Shown here one piece after another: positions 25,239 to 33,355 of a stretch of 56,239 nt of DNA. A model generated the notes under the pieces. That model saw only the letters and a program-made list of their open reading frames with translations. It was not told the origin of the DNA and searched no databases. The position numbers and the translations under genes are program-made. Location: the NCBI GenBank assembly GCA_045124465.1, contig JBGVLV010000010.1, forward strand, positions 1 to 56,239. The letters run 5' to 3'. The stretch is from Scatosoma sp045124465. GTDB taxonomy: Bacteria; Bacillota; Clostridia; Christensenellales; Borkfalkiaceae. Numbering within the stretch: position 1 is the first letter of the stretch; each line of letters begins with the position of its first letter.

Positions 25239-26495
25239 ATGCAGTCGATCAAAGCAAGAGAAAATTTCGAGGGCGAATTCACGCTCCCCGGCGATAAATC
25301 GGTGACCCACCGCGCGGTAATGCTCAACGGCGGCGCGGAGGGCGAGGCGACCGTGACCAACGCGCTCATGGGCGAGGATTGCGTTTCCACCTGTCGGTGT
25401 ATGCGCTCGCTCGGCGCGGAGATAGACGTGGACGGCACGACTCTGCGCGTAAAGGGTACGCCCCGTTTCCGTCGCGGCGCGGAACTGAATTGCGGCAATT
25501 CGGGCACGACCATTCGCCTTTTGACGGGCTTTGTCGCGGGTAAGGGCATCGACGCCAAACTTTACGGCGACAACTCTTTGTCGGCAAGACCGATGAACCG
25601 CGTCGCCGAACCGCTTTCGCGCTTGAACGCGGACGTACGTACGACGGACGGTCACGCGCCCGTATACGTGTATCCCTCGACGCTTAGCGGCGCGGACGTG
25701 GAATTGAAGATCGCCTCCGCGCAGGTCAAGAGCGCGGTACTGCTCGCGGGGATTTCCGCAGAGGGCGAAACGCGCGTAAGCGAACCCGTAAAATCCCGCG
25801 ACCACACCGAACGTATGCTCGCGGCGATGGGCGCGGATATCCGCGTGGACGGCAACGCCGTGACCGTGCGTAAGAGCGAACTCAAAGCGGTGGACGTTTG
25901 CGTGCCGTCGGATATTTCCTCGGCGGCGTACTTTATGGCGCTCGGTGCGTTGAAGGGCAAAACGCTCTGTAAAAACGTGGGGATCAATCCCACGCGTACG
26001 GGTATCCTGACGGCGTTCAACCGTTTGGGCGTAAAATACACGCTCTTGAACAAACGTATTTCGGGCGGGGAAGAAACGGCGGATATCCTCGTCGAAAGAT
26101 CGGATATGCGCGGTATCGAACTGACTGCGGCGGACGTACCCGCGATGATAGACGAACTGCCGCTCGTGGCGTTGCTTTGCGCGTACGCGGAGGGCGAGAG
26201 CCGTATCACGGGCGCGAAAGAATTGCGCGTCAAGGAAAGCGACCGCGTCCGCACGACGACGGAGCTTATCAAAAATATCGGCGGCGACTGCGAGGAACTG
26301 CCCGACGGGTTCGTGATCCGCGGCAAGAAGAAACTCGTCGGCGGCGACGTCAACAGCTATCTCGATCACAGGATCGCGATGACGGCGGCGGTGGGACTGA
26401 TCGCCTCCGAGCGGGGCGGGAATATCAAAGACCCCGAATGTTGCGCGATCTCTTTCCCCGATTTCTTCGACAAACTGGGTCTGAAACTGTATTAA
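25239..26495 (+). CDS. aroA: 3-phosphoshikimate 1-carboxyvinyltransferase (EPSP synthase)
   Basis: Transfers enolpyruvyl from PEP to shikimate-3-phosphate. The 418-residue protein shows GDKSVTHR (18-25), the PEP-site NSGTTIR (87-93) and DHRIAM near the C-terminus, the family hallmarks. GGAGGACGG lies before the ATG. It lies in the aro block, 16 bp after aroB and 20 bp before aroE. Confidence 0.97.
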   Translation: MQSIKARENFEGEFTLPGDKSVTHRAVMLNGGAEGEATVTNALMGEDCVSTCRCMRSLGAEIDVDGTTLRVKGTPRFRRGAELNCGNSGTTIRLLTGFVAGKGIDAKLYGDNSLSARPMNRVAEPLSRLNADVRTTDGHAPVYVYPSTLSGADVELKIASAQVKSAVLLAGISAEGETRVSEPVKSRDHTERMLAAMGADIRVDGNAVTVRKSELKAVDVCVPSDISSAAYFMALGALKGKTLCKNVGINPTRTGILTAFNRLGVKYTLLNKRISGGEETADILVERSDMRGIELTAADVPAMIDELPLVALLCAYAEGESRITGAKELRVKESDRVRTTTELIKNIGGDCEELPDGFVIRGKKKLVGGDVNSYLDHRIAMTAAVGLIASERGGNIKDPECCAISFPDFFDKLGLKLY

Positions 26496-26515
26496 AACGC
26501 GAGGGCAGGTACGCG

Positions 26516-27319
26516 ATGAACGTGAAAAAATGTCGTTTGGGACTGATAGGCAAAGACGTTTCCAAATCGGACAGCGAAAAAATACACAAATTTATCTTAA
26601 AAGAACTGGGCGTGGAATGCGAATACGAGCGTTTCTCCGTCGGCGCGGCGGATTTCGACAGCGCCATGCGCCGACTTATGGGCGATTTCGACGGATTCAA
26701 CGTGACCATTCCCTATAAACGCGACGTGATGGAATATCTCGACGAGCTTGCGGGCGACGCGCTCGACTTCGGTGCGGTGAACACCGTCGTGACCTCGGCG
26801 AAACGGGGGTACAACACCGACGGTTCGGGCTTTTTGCAAATGCTCCGCGCGGCGAAGATCGAAACGCAAGGGAAAAAGATCCTCGTCCTCGGTGCGGGCG
26901 GTTCGGGCAGGAGCAGCGCGGTGGCGCTCAAAAGATCGGGCGCGACCGTGTTTATGTACCGCCGTAACCGCGCGGAACTCGAAGAAACGTGCGCGCAACT
27001 GGGCGTGAACGTCGCCGACGATCCCGAGGCGGGCGGGTTCGATCTTCTGATCAATACGACGGGCGTGGGTATGCACGATACGGTGGGCGTATCCCCCGTA
27101 ACGGCGAAAGCGTTCCGTGGCGCTGCCGCGGCGGTCGATCTCATCTATAAGCCGGAAAAGTCGGAGTTTTTGCGGATAGCGGAAAACGAGGGCTTGCGGA
27201 TCTGCAACGGCGCGGCTATGCTTTTTTATCAAGCGTATTACGCCGATTGTCTGTATCTTTCCTTACGGCCGAGCGAAGAACAGGCGACGGGGCTGTATGC
27301 GAAATATCTCGCGGAATAA
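26516..27319 (+). CDS. aroE: Shikimate dehydrogenase
   Basis: Reduces 3-dehydroshikimate to shikimate with NADPH. The start at 26516 gives 267 residues, the normal length; the frame is open much further upstream but only inside aroA. Substrate-site residues are in SKSDSEKIH, NVTIPYKRDV (catalytic Lys) and NTDGSGF, and the cofactor loop is GAGGSGRSS. GGGCAGG lies before the ATG. It lies between aroA and aroQ. Confidence 0.95.
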   Translation: MNVKKCRLGLIGKDVSKSDSEKIHKFILKELGVECEYERFSVGAADFDSAMRRLMGDFDGFNVTIPYKRDVMEYLDELAGDALDFGAVNTVVTSAKRGYNTDGSGFLQMLRAAKIETQGKKILVLGAGGSGRSSAVALKRSGATVFMYRRNRAELEETCAQLGVNVADDPEAGGFDLLINTTGVGMHDTVGVSPVTAKAFRGAAAAVDLIYKPEKSEFLRIAENEGLRICNGAAMLFYQAYYADCLYLSLRPSEEQATGLYAKYLAE

Positions 27320-27353
27320 CGAAAAGAAAACCAACGAAAGGACGGTACGGTTA

Positions 27354-27787
27354 TGAAATTTTTGGTCATCAACGGAGTAAATCTCAATCTGACGGGTAAG
27401 CGCGAAAAGGGCGTTTACGGCACGGCTACGCTCGACGGTATCAACGCGAAAATAGCGGCGTATTGCAAAGCGAACGGCGACGAAACGGAATTTTATCAGA
27501 GCAATATCGAGGGCGAACTCGTAAACAAACTGCATGAGGCGTACCTGAATAAGACTTGCGACGCCATCTTGCTCAACGCGGGCGCGTTCACCCATTACAG
27601 CTACGCGCTCCGCGACGCGATCGCCGCGATCGATATCCCCGTTGCGGAAGTGCATATCTCCAACGTACACGCGCGCGACGAGTTCCGTCATAAGAGCGTG
27701 TTGTCCGAGGTCTGCAAAGGCGTGGTCTGCGGTTTCGGCGCGGGCAGCTATATCGCCGCGATTGCGGGTCTGAAAGAAAGTTTGTGA
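27354..27787 (+). CDS. aroQ: 3-dehydroquinate dehydratase, type II
   Basis: Dehydrates 3-dehydroquinate to 3-dehydroshikimate. A small 144-residue type II enzyme with NLNLTGKRE at the N-terminus, catalytic Tyr in VYG, SNIEGELV, LNAGAFTHYS with the catalytic His, and a late HISN motif. AAAGGACGG precedes the ATG. aroK starts 12 bp after its end. Confidence 0.95.
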
Positions 27788-27799
27788 CGGGGTGAACGT

Positions 27800-28309
27800 A
27801 TGAATCTCGTTTTATGCGGTATGATGGGCGCGGGAAAAACGACCATCGGCATCAAAATAGCCGAACTTACGGGCAGAAGATGGTACGACACCGACGGCGT
27901 GATCGTCGATCGGTACGGCAAAATATCGGATATTTTCGAATATTACGGCGAGGCGCATTTCCGTAAACTGGAAACGGAGGTCGTCAAGGAACTCGCTTGT
28001 CAGGATAACCTCATCATCTCGACGGGCGGCGGACTGGTGCTGAAAAGCGAAAATAATGCCGTTCTGCAAAAGAACGGCAAGATCGTGTTCTTGCGCGCGT
28101 CTTTCGACACGCTTTCCAAACGCTTGAAAGTGGACGGCACAAGACCTTTGCTCCAAACCTCGACGGAGAGTATTCGCGACCGTCTGGCAAGACTGATGAA
28201 AGAGCGCGCGCCCGTGTACGAACACGTCGCCGATTACATAGTGGACGTAGACGGAAAAACGCCCGAACAGATCGCGAAAGAGATCGTGGAACTCACACGC
28301 GAAAACTGA
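27800..28309 (+). CDS. aroK: Shikimate kinase
   Basis: Phosphorylates shikimate with ATP. The 169-residue P-loop kinase has Walker A GMMGAGKTTIG (about 7-17), DTDG for shikimate binding, FRKLE in the lid region and STGGGLV. GGGGTG lies before the ATG. With its neighbours it completes the route from DAHP to chorismate. Confidence 0.95.
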   Translation: MNLVLCGMMGAGKTTIGIKIAELTGRRWYDTDGVIVDRYGKISDIFEYYGEAHFRKLETEVVKELACQDNLIISTGGGLVLKSENNAVLQKNGKIVFLRASFDTLSKRLKVDGTRPLLQTSTESIRDRLARLMKERAPVYEHVADYIVDVDGKTPEQIAKEIVELTREN

Positions 28310-28330
28310 AACGGACGGGGCAGGTACGAG

Positions 28331-29029
28331 ATGAAAACGGTTTTGATCACGGGCGGCGTACGCGGTATCGGGCTTGGTATCGCCGAGGCGTTCTTACAGA
28401 AAGGCTATCGCGTATGCGCGAGCTATTCCAAAGACGAACAAAGCGCGGCGCTCGCGCGGGAAAAGGGCATAGAAACCTATCTTTCGGACGTGTCGAAAGA
28501 ATCCGACGTGCGGTCGCTGTTTAAAAAGATCGGCAGAGTGGATATCCTCGTCAATAACGCGGGTATTTCCTCGTTCGGTCAGATACAGGACGTACCGTAC
28601 GAGGAATTCCAAAAAGTATTCTCCGTAAACGTCGGCGGCGCGTTCCTTTGCAGCCGCGAGGCGGCGAAGGGCATGATCGCGGGAAAAAGCGGTCTGATCG
28701 TCAATATCTCTTCCGTTTGGGGGGAAGTCGGCGGCAGTTGCGAGAGCGTGTATTCCGCCTCCAAAGCCGCGCTCCTCGGTTTTACCAAAGCGCTCGCCAA
28801 AGAACTCGGTTATTCGGGTGTGCGGGTGAACGCCGTGTCGCCCGGCGTCATCGATACGGCGATGAACGCCCGCTTTTCCAAAGAGGATATGTCGGCGCTC
28901 ACGGAGGAGATCCCGATGGGTCGGATCGGGCTTTGCGAGGACGTAGCCAAAGCGGTGCTGTTCTTGGAAGAGAACGACTACGTCACGGGCGCGGATTTGC
29001 CCGTAAACGGCGGTTTTTCCGTCGTCTGA
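28331..29029 (+). CDS. Short-chain dehydrogenase/reductase, FabG-like
   Basis: A 232-residue classical SDR with NAD(P) motif TGGVRGIGLGIA, NNAGIS, the catalytic serine in IVNISS and Y-S-A-S-K. It is closest in layout to 3-oxoacyl-ACP reductases. Its position at the end of the aro block, 21 bp after aroK, says little about the substrate: a fatty-acid role is possible but no other fab gene is nearby. It converges on a small minus-strand gene. Confidence 0.88.
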   Translation: MKTVLITGGVRGIGLGIAEAFLQKGYRVCASYSKDEQSAALAREKGIETYLSDVSKESDVRSLFKKIGRVDILVNNAGISSFGQIQDVPYEEFQKVFSVNVGGAFLCSREAAKGMIAGKSGLIVNISSVWGEVGGSCESVYSASKAALLGFTKALAKELGYSGVRVNAVSPGVIDTAMNARFSKEDMSALTEEIPMGRIGLCEDVAKAVLFLEENDYVTGADLPVNGGFSVV

Positions 29030-29041
29030 AAAATAGCGGTA

Positions 29042-29401
29042 TCAATGTTTTTTGAGATACCCTTCCAAAATATGCTGGATAAATTCGTCCGCGATCCCCG
29101 AAGTAGAGGATTGCGGCGTTTTTTCGTCCTTGGGCGGACGTTCCTCGTTTTGCGCGTTCTTGCAAGCCTCGCCATCGCGCGGCGGGGGCGGCGGGTCTTT
29201 CGGCTTTTCCGTTTTGTTTTCCCTTTGCTTTTCCGCCTGTTCTTTGAGGGTACTGAACGTTTGCGTGAACTTGGACAGATCGTTTAAAAAACAGAGCATC
29301 TGTTCGGAGTTTTTCAGTTGTCCCATCAGCGGTTTGACGCTTTCGTGGAAATCGGGATTTTGCGAAAGATAGTACAATAGTACGAGCATTAAAATTTCCA
29401 T
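29042..29401 (-). CDS. Small unknown protein with N-terminal hydrophobic segment
   Basis: About 119 residues from the ATG at 29401 (a GTG eight codons upstream is also possible; neither has a clear ribosome-binding site). The first 14 residues are hydrophobic. The middle is helical, a Lys/Pro/Glu-rich stretch with a run of prolines follows, and the last 20 residues form an amphipathic helix. Not recognised. It converges with the SDR gene, leaving 12 bp between the stops. Confidence 0.6.
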   Translation of the reverse strand: MEILMLVLLYYLSQNPDFHESVKPLMGQLKNSEQMLCFLNDLSKFTQTFSTLKEQAEKQRENKTEKPKDPPPPPRDGEACKNAQNEERPPKDEKTPQSSTSGIADEFIQHILEGYLKKH

Positions 29402-29462
29402 ACTACAATATATGCCGCGGGTCACGAAAAAATCCCCGCCCGAATACTATGTATAAAAAAGC

Positions 29463-29483
29463 AACGCCCTGAAAACGGGCGTT
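29463..29483 (+). promoter_or_regulatory. Short hairpin upstream of the 29505 gene
   Basis: AACGCCC (29463-29469) pairs with GGGCGTT (29477-29483), ending a few bases before the GGGAGG ribosome-binding site. It could be a weak attenuator; role uncertain. Confidence 0.4.
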
Positions 29484-29504
29484 CGTTTCGGGAGGAAAAG
29501 CCGT

Positions 29505-29813
29505 ATGAAAAGTTTCAGGACCTATGCAAATCAGACCCCGCAGACCCCGTCGGAGCACGCCGCGCCGAGCGAAGACAAACAGAGCGCGGCGACGGCGGAA
29601 GAACTGACGAAGAGAATGGCGGCGGCGTATAACGGCAAGAGCAACGCCGAAATGCTCCGAAATATCCTCGCGGAGGCGGAAAAGAGCAAGCGCGCGGGTA
29701 CGCTCTCGAATGAGGAAATAGAAAACTTCTATCAGACCTTCTCGCCTATGCTCGACGGTATCCAACGCAAAAAGCTCCGCTCCATCGTCGATAAGCTCAA
29801 AGCCATACCCTGA
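29505..29813 (+). CDS. Small unknown helical protein
   Basis: 102 residues; no signal peptide or membrane segment. A low-complexity Gln/Pro/Ala N-terminus is followed by predicted helices (AEELTKRMAAAY through IVDKLKAIP). A strong GGGAGG site 10 nt before the ATG supports real expression. No family recognised. Its stop lies 1 bp from the stop of the convergent cysteine desulfurase gene. Confidence 0.7.
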   Translation: MKSFRTYANQTPQTPSEHAAPSEDKQSAATAEELTKRMAAAYNGKSNAEMLRNILAEAEKSKRAGTLSNEEIENFYQTFSPMLDGIQRKKLRSIVDKLKAIP

Positions 29814-29814
29814 A

Positions 29815-30936
29815 TCACTCCTCGTCTATACATACTAACGCGGCGAGCAGCTCGTCGATCTCGCTCTTGCAGTTGAATTGCGAGAGCGATACCCGCACCA
29901 ACCCGCCGTCGAGCGTGCCGAGCGCCTCGTGCATAAGCGGCGCGCAATGCAGACCGCCCCGCACCGCGATGTCGTATTTCCCCGACAAAATGCTCGCGAT
30001 ATGCTCCGACTCGTACGTTTTGTGCTTGAACGCGACGATACCGCACGCGTTCGGCTCGGAATAGACCTTGTAAGCGGGGATCGTTTCCAGACGGTCGAGA
30101 AGGTACCGCGTGAGCGCGAGCACGCGTTTTCCGATCTCCTCGGTATGTAAGGTCAAATGCCGCACGCCCTCCAAAAGCGAGGCGACGGCGGGGAAGGACA
30201 GAGTACCCGCCTCCAAAGCGTCGGGATAGAATTCGGGCATATCGAGCGAAACGCTCATCGAACCCGTTCCGCCGTACATAAGCGGCATAGGGTCTATGCG
30301 ATCGGAAAAGAGCAGCGCGCCGCTGCCTTGTATCGCCATCAGTCCCTTGTGTCCCGCGAGCGTGAGTATATCGATCCCGTCCTCGCGCATTCTGACGGGA
30401 ATATGCCCGCCGCCTTGCGCGCCGTCGCAGAGCAGCAATACGTTTTCGGGCAAAGCCTTCCGTATCTCTCTTATCGGCGGCGTCGCGCCCGTCACGTTGG
30501 AGGCGGTCGTGACCGCGACGAGGCGGGTGTTGGGTCGGAGCAATTTTACAATATCGTTTGCACATATGTTCCCTTGCGACAATTCGCATACGTCGTAGTC
30601 GATCGCGCCCGCCTTTTTCAGCCGTTCGAGCGGCCGCAGGACGGAATTGTGTTCCATACAGGTGGCGATCGCGTGATCGCCTTTTTTCAACGTACCGAAA
30701 AGGGCGATATTCAGCGCCTCCGTGCAGTTTTTGGTAAAGATAACGCGGTCGAACCCGTACCCGTCGAAGAACTCGTCGAGCGCGTTTCGGCAATTTTGAA
30801 CGATACCCGCGCAGGCGAGCGAAAGCTTATGACCGCTCCGTCCGGGATTTGCACATACTTTGATAGCGGCGCTCACGGCGGAGAGTACGCTGTCGGGTTT
30901 TCTGCCGCCGGTCGCGGCATTGTCGAAATAGATCAT
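29815..30936 (-). CDS. Cysteine desulfurase-family PLP enzyme
   Basis: A 373-residue class V aminotransferase-fold enzyme. The ATG at 30936 is chosen because AGAGGTG precedes it and MIYFDNAATG is the family N-terminus; the frame is open upstream but noncoding. PLP-site features are the His in MEHNS, D in LCDGAQGGGH and the Schiff-base lysine in LAGHKG. A catalytic-loop cysteine lies in RGGLHCAP. Such enzymes release sulfur or selenium from cysteine or selenocysteine. It is divergent from a DUF3343 (Se/S carrier-like) gene 66 bp away, supporting sulfur or selenium trafficking (inference). No Fe-S scaffold gene is adjacent. Confidence 0.9.
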   Translation of the reverse strand: MIYFDNAATGGRKPDSVLSAVSAAIKVCANPGRSGHKLSLACAGIVQNCRNALDEFFDGYGFDRVIFTKNCTEALNIALFGTLKKGDHAIATCMEHNSVLRPLERLKKAGAIDYDVCELSQGNICANDIVKLLRPNTRLVAVTTASNVTGATPPIREIRKALPENVLLLCDGAQGGGHIPVRMREDGIDILTLAGHKGLMAIQGSGALLFSDRIDPMPLMYGGTGSMSVSLDMPEFYPDALEAGTLSFPAVASLLEGVRHLTLHTEEIGKRVLALTRYLLDRLETIPAYKVYSEPNACGIVAFKHKTYESEHIASILSGKYDIAVRGGLHCAPLMHEALGTLDGGLVRVSLSQFNCKSEIDELLAALVCIDEE

Positions 30937-31002
30937 AAATGCACCTCTTTTTTTACGATATACATAAAATATAGTATTCCGAAAAAAAGGAGCGTATGAC
31001 TT

Positions 31003-31260
31003 ATGATGATACTGGCGGTGTTCCGTTCCCGCGCGCATAGCTTGGACTATGTGGAACGGTTGAACGGATACGGTGTGGCGGCAACGACCGTCCCCACGCC
31101 CAAAGAGGCGAAGATCGGTTGCGGGCTTTGCGTACGTTTCGACGCGAGATATTTCGTGCGCGCGCAAGCGATCCTCAAAACGGGGAAATATTCTTCCTTC
31201 AAGGGTTTTTATAAAACGGATTTCGTAAACGGCGTAATGACGCTTACGCCTTATAGATAA
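31003..31260 (+). CDS. DUF3343 / putative Se-S carrier-like protein
   Basis: 85 residues with the layout of the DUF3343 family, a small protein with a conserved cysteine motif (here IGCGLC, about residues 38-43) proposed to carry sulfur or selenium. AAAAGGAG lies before the ATGATG; the first ATG is used. It is divergent from the cysteine desulfurase, a pairing that fits a donor-carrier relationship. Family assignment is moderate; the carrier role is inference. Confidence 0.75.
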   Translation: MMILAVFRSRAHSLDYVERLNGYGVAATTVPTPKEAKIGCGLCVRFDARYFVRAQAILKTGKYSSFKGFYKTDFVNGVMTLTPYR

Positions 31261-31302
31261 AAGCATTGTTGCGACAAACGGAGGTGAAAATGTAAAAATA
31301 AC

Positions 31303-31331
31303 TTGCAAAATCGCGAAAAGTATGGTATACT
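31303..31331 (+). promoter_or_regulatory. Promoter of nth, placed for a near-leaderless mRNA
   Basis: TTGCAA (31303-31308) and TATACT (31326-31331) with a 17-bp spacer. The ATG of nth is 10 bp after the -10 box, leaving about 3 nt of leader and no ribosome-binding site. Confidence 0.7.
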
Positions 31332-31340
31332 GAACGTACT

Positions 31341-31985
31341 ATGAAAAAGACGGACAGAATATCGGCGCTCGCCGAACTCGAAAGACTGTATAAAGGTTCC
31401 CGCCCCGCTTTGCGCTACCGAACGCCGTACGAACTTCTCGTCGCCGTGATCCTCTCCGCGCAATGCACGGACGAACGCGTGAATAAGGTCACGGCGGAAC
31501 TGTTCAAAGAACATTCCACGCCGCAGGCGATGCTTTCGCTTTCGCAGGAAGAACTGGAAAAGTTTATTTTCTCGTGCGGGTTCTACCGTATGAAAGCGGA
31601 ACATATCCTCTCCGCCTCGCGGGATATCCTCGACCGTTTCGGCGGCGAAGTACCTGGGACTGTGGAAGAGCTGATGAGTCTTGCGGGCGTAGGCAAAAAG
31701 ACGGCGAACGTGGTCTACTCGGTCGCGTTCGGCGGCGACGCGATCGCCGTAGACACGCACGTGTTCCGCGTAAGCAACCGTTTGGGACTTGCCAAGGGCA
31801 AAACGCCGCTCGAAGTGGAGGCGGGACTGAATAAAGCGATCCCCAAAGAAAAATGGTCGGAGGCGCATCACTGGCTCATCTGGCACGGGCGTAAAGTCTG
31901 CCATTCCCAACGCCCCGCGTGCGGGGAATGTACCCTAAAAGAGCATTGCGGCTACGCGAAAACGCCGCCGAAAAAGAAAAAGTGA
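31341..31985 (+). CDS. nth: Endonuclease III (base-excision DNA glycosylase/AP lyase)
   Basis: Removes oxidised pyrimidines and cuts at AP sites. The 214-residue protein has the helix-hairpin-helix LAGVGKKTANVV with the catalytic lysine, the catalytic aspartate in VDTHV, and a C-terminal 4Fe-4S loop of the C-x6-C-x2-C-x5-C type (CHSQRPAC to CGECTLKEHC). A Lys-rich tail follows. No Shine-Dalgarno site precedes the ATG, consistent with the tight promoter. Confidence 0.96.
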   Translation: MKKTDRISALAELERLYKGSRPALRYRTPYELLVAVILSAQCTDERVNKVTAELFKEHSTPQAMLSLSQEELEKFIFSCGFYRMKAEHILSASRDILDRFGGEVPGTVEELMSLAGVGKKTANVVYSVAFGGDAIAVDTHVFRVSNRLGLAKGKTPLEVEAGLNKAIPKEKWSEAHHWLIWHGRKVCHSQRPACGECTLKEHCGYAKTPPKKKK

Positions 31986-32049
31986 TTGAAATATACGTAT
32001 AAAAACCCCTCGATTTTCCGATACTTTGGATAAACGAGGGGGATATTTT

Positions 32050-32316
32050 ATGCAAAAAACGAGTGAATCGAAAAAGGAAGAATGTTTTTTGAAACAGCTT
32101 TCGGGCGTGGAGGACCTTGCGGAGAAAAAGACCAAGATCTATTCCCGCCTTTTGACGGACGCGGCGCTTGCCAAGGATATGGAATCCCTGTCGGCGCGCC
32201 ATACCAAACGCAGACAGGCGTTGACCTTGCTCATCAGCGGCGAACTGTCCAAACGCGATAAAGAACAAAACGGGCAGGGCATGGACGAAACGACGGACGG
32301 GGAGGAAGAAAAATGA
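32050..32316 (+). CDS. Small unknown charged protein
   Basis: 88 residues, Lys/Glu-rich and mostly helical. The ATG at 32050 follows GAGGGGG; an in-frame TTG at 32026 lacks a site. The ribosome-binding site lies in the 3' arm of an inverted repeat (CCCCTCG near 32006 with CGAGGGG near 32034), which could hide it. It overlaps the next gene by 4 bp. Family not recognised. Confidence 0.65.
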   Translation: MQKTSESKKEECFLKQLSGVEDLAEKKTKIYSRLLTDAALAKDMESLSARHTKRRQALTLLISGELSKRDKEQNGQGMDETTDGEEEK

Positions 32317-32543
32317 AACTGGAAAAACGGGAAATAACGCTCAACGAATTCGATAGCCTGAAAGATATTTTCTATCTCGAAAAAACGCTTTTAAGCGAGT
32401 ACGTAGAGGCGCTCTCGAAAGCGACGAGAAGGGAAACGCAAAGCGAGCTTACGAGGCTCATCAAGGAAACGAGCGAGGATCTGTATTTCGTGCGCGACCT
32501 TATGCGCGGTTCTGCGATCGAAAACGGCGGAAACGAGGAATAA
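32313..32543 (+). CDS. Small helical protein, possibly spore-coat-like
   Basis: 76 residues forming two predicted helices (LNEFDSLKDIFYLEKTLLSEYVEAL then a second with LIKETSEDLYFV). The pattern is loosely like ferritin-like coat proteins of spore formers, but too short and divergent to name. Translationally coupled to the preceding gene through an ATGA overlap and followed by a strong terminator, so the two form one small operon. Confidence 0.6.
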   Translation: MKLEKREITLNEFDSLKDIFYLEKTLLSEYVEALSKATRRETQSELTRLIKETSEDLYFVRDLMRGSAIENGGNEE

Positions 32544-32560
32544 AAAAGATCGCGCAAGCG

Positions 32561-32592
32561 AAAAAGAGCGGGGGTATCTCCCGCTCTTTTTC
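32561..32592 (+). terminator. Terminator of the two small genes
   Basis: AAAAAGAGCGGG pairs with CCCGCTCTTTTT around a short loop, with the T run built into the 3' arm. Confidence 0.92.
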
Positions 32593-32612
32593 GTGATTTT
32601 CCGCGTAATCCG

Positions 32613-32641
32613 TTGACAAAATACGCGCGGTGTAGTATAAT
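32613..32641 (+). promoter_or_regulatory. Sigma-A promoter of mscL
   Basis: TTGACA (32613-32618) and TATAAT (32636-32641), both perfect, with a 17-bp spacer. Confidence 0.88.
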
Positions 32642-32668
32642 AAAGAAAAGCTGTAAGGAAGTAGGAAT

Positions 32669-33298
32669 ATGGCAAAAGAAAAGAAAGAAGGTCGCCTTCG
32701 TAAATTTTTCGGCGAATTCAAGAAATTCATCACCCGCGGCAACGTGCTCGATATGGCGGTCGGCGTCATCGTCGGCGGCGCATTCACCGCGATCGTCAAC
32801 GGTTTGAGCAATTATATACTGAAACCTCTCATCAACTGGTTGCTCGCCGCGCTCATCAGCAAGGACGGGCTTAGCGGCGCGATCACGATGCTCTCGCCCT
32901 CGTACGACGAGGCGGGCGCGTTGGTGCTGGCGGACTCTATCTATATCGACTGGGGCGCGTTCATCAGCGCGATCATCAATTTCCTTCTGATCGCGTTCGT
33001 GCTGTTCACGATCGTGAAAATGTTCAACGGTATCGCCGAGGCGAAAGAGCGGTTGGAAAACGGCGTCGAGGCGAACGAGAAGAAGGCGATCTGGAAGATA
33101 TGCAAAGAAGAACGCGTGAATAAGAAACAGGCGAAAGTGCTTTACGCGCAGCGCGTGGAAGAGGCGGCGGCAAAGAAAGCGGAAGAGGCTCGCCTTGCGG
33201 AAGAAAAAGCGGCGGCGGAGAAAGCCGCGGCGGAAGAAAAGGCGATGGCGAACACCAAACTTTTGGAAGAGATCCGCGACCTTTTGAAACAGAAATAA
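32669..33298 (+). CDS. mscL: Large-conductance mechanosensitive channel with extended C-terminal coiled coil
   Basis: Opens under membrane tension to release solutes during hypo-osmotic shock. The N-terminal KKFITRGNVLDMAVGVIVGGAF and the second helix around INFLLIAFVLFTIVK are the MscL hallmarks. At 209 residues it exceeds the usual 130-150: a Lys/Glu/Ala-rich helix (about 150-195) is inserted before the canonical C-terminal LLEEIRDLLK. The TAAGGAAGTAGGA region precedes the ATG. Confidence 0.95.
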   Translation: MAKEKKEGRLRKFFGEFKKFITRGNVLDMAVGVIVGGAFTAIVNGLSNYILKPLINWLLAALISKDGLSGAITMLSPSYDEAGALVLADSIYIDWGAFISAIINFLLIAFVLFTIVKMFNGIAEAKERLENGVEANEKKAIWKICKEERVNKKQAKVLYAQRVEEAAAKKAEEARLAEEKAAAEKAAAEEKAMANTKLLEEIRDLLKQK

Positions 33299-33320
33299 GC
33301 CCTCGCCCCGCGAAAATCGT

Positions 33321-33349
33321 TTGACATTTGTTTCAAAAACGATTATAAT
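33321..33349 (+). promoter_or_regulatory. Sigma-A promoter of the pheST T-box transcript
   Basis: TTGACA (33321-33326) and TATAAT (33344-33349) with a 17-bp spacer, directly upstream of the T-box leader. Confidence 0.88.
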
Positions 33350-33355
33350 AAACGT

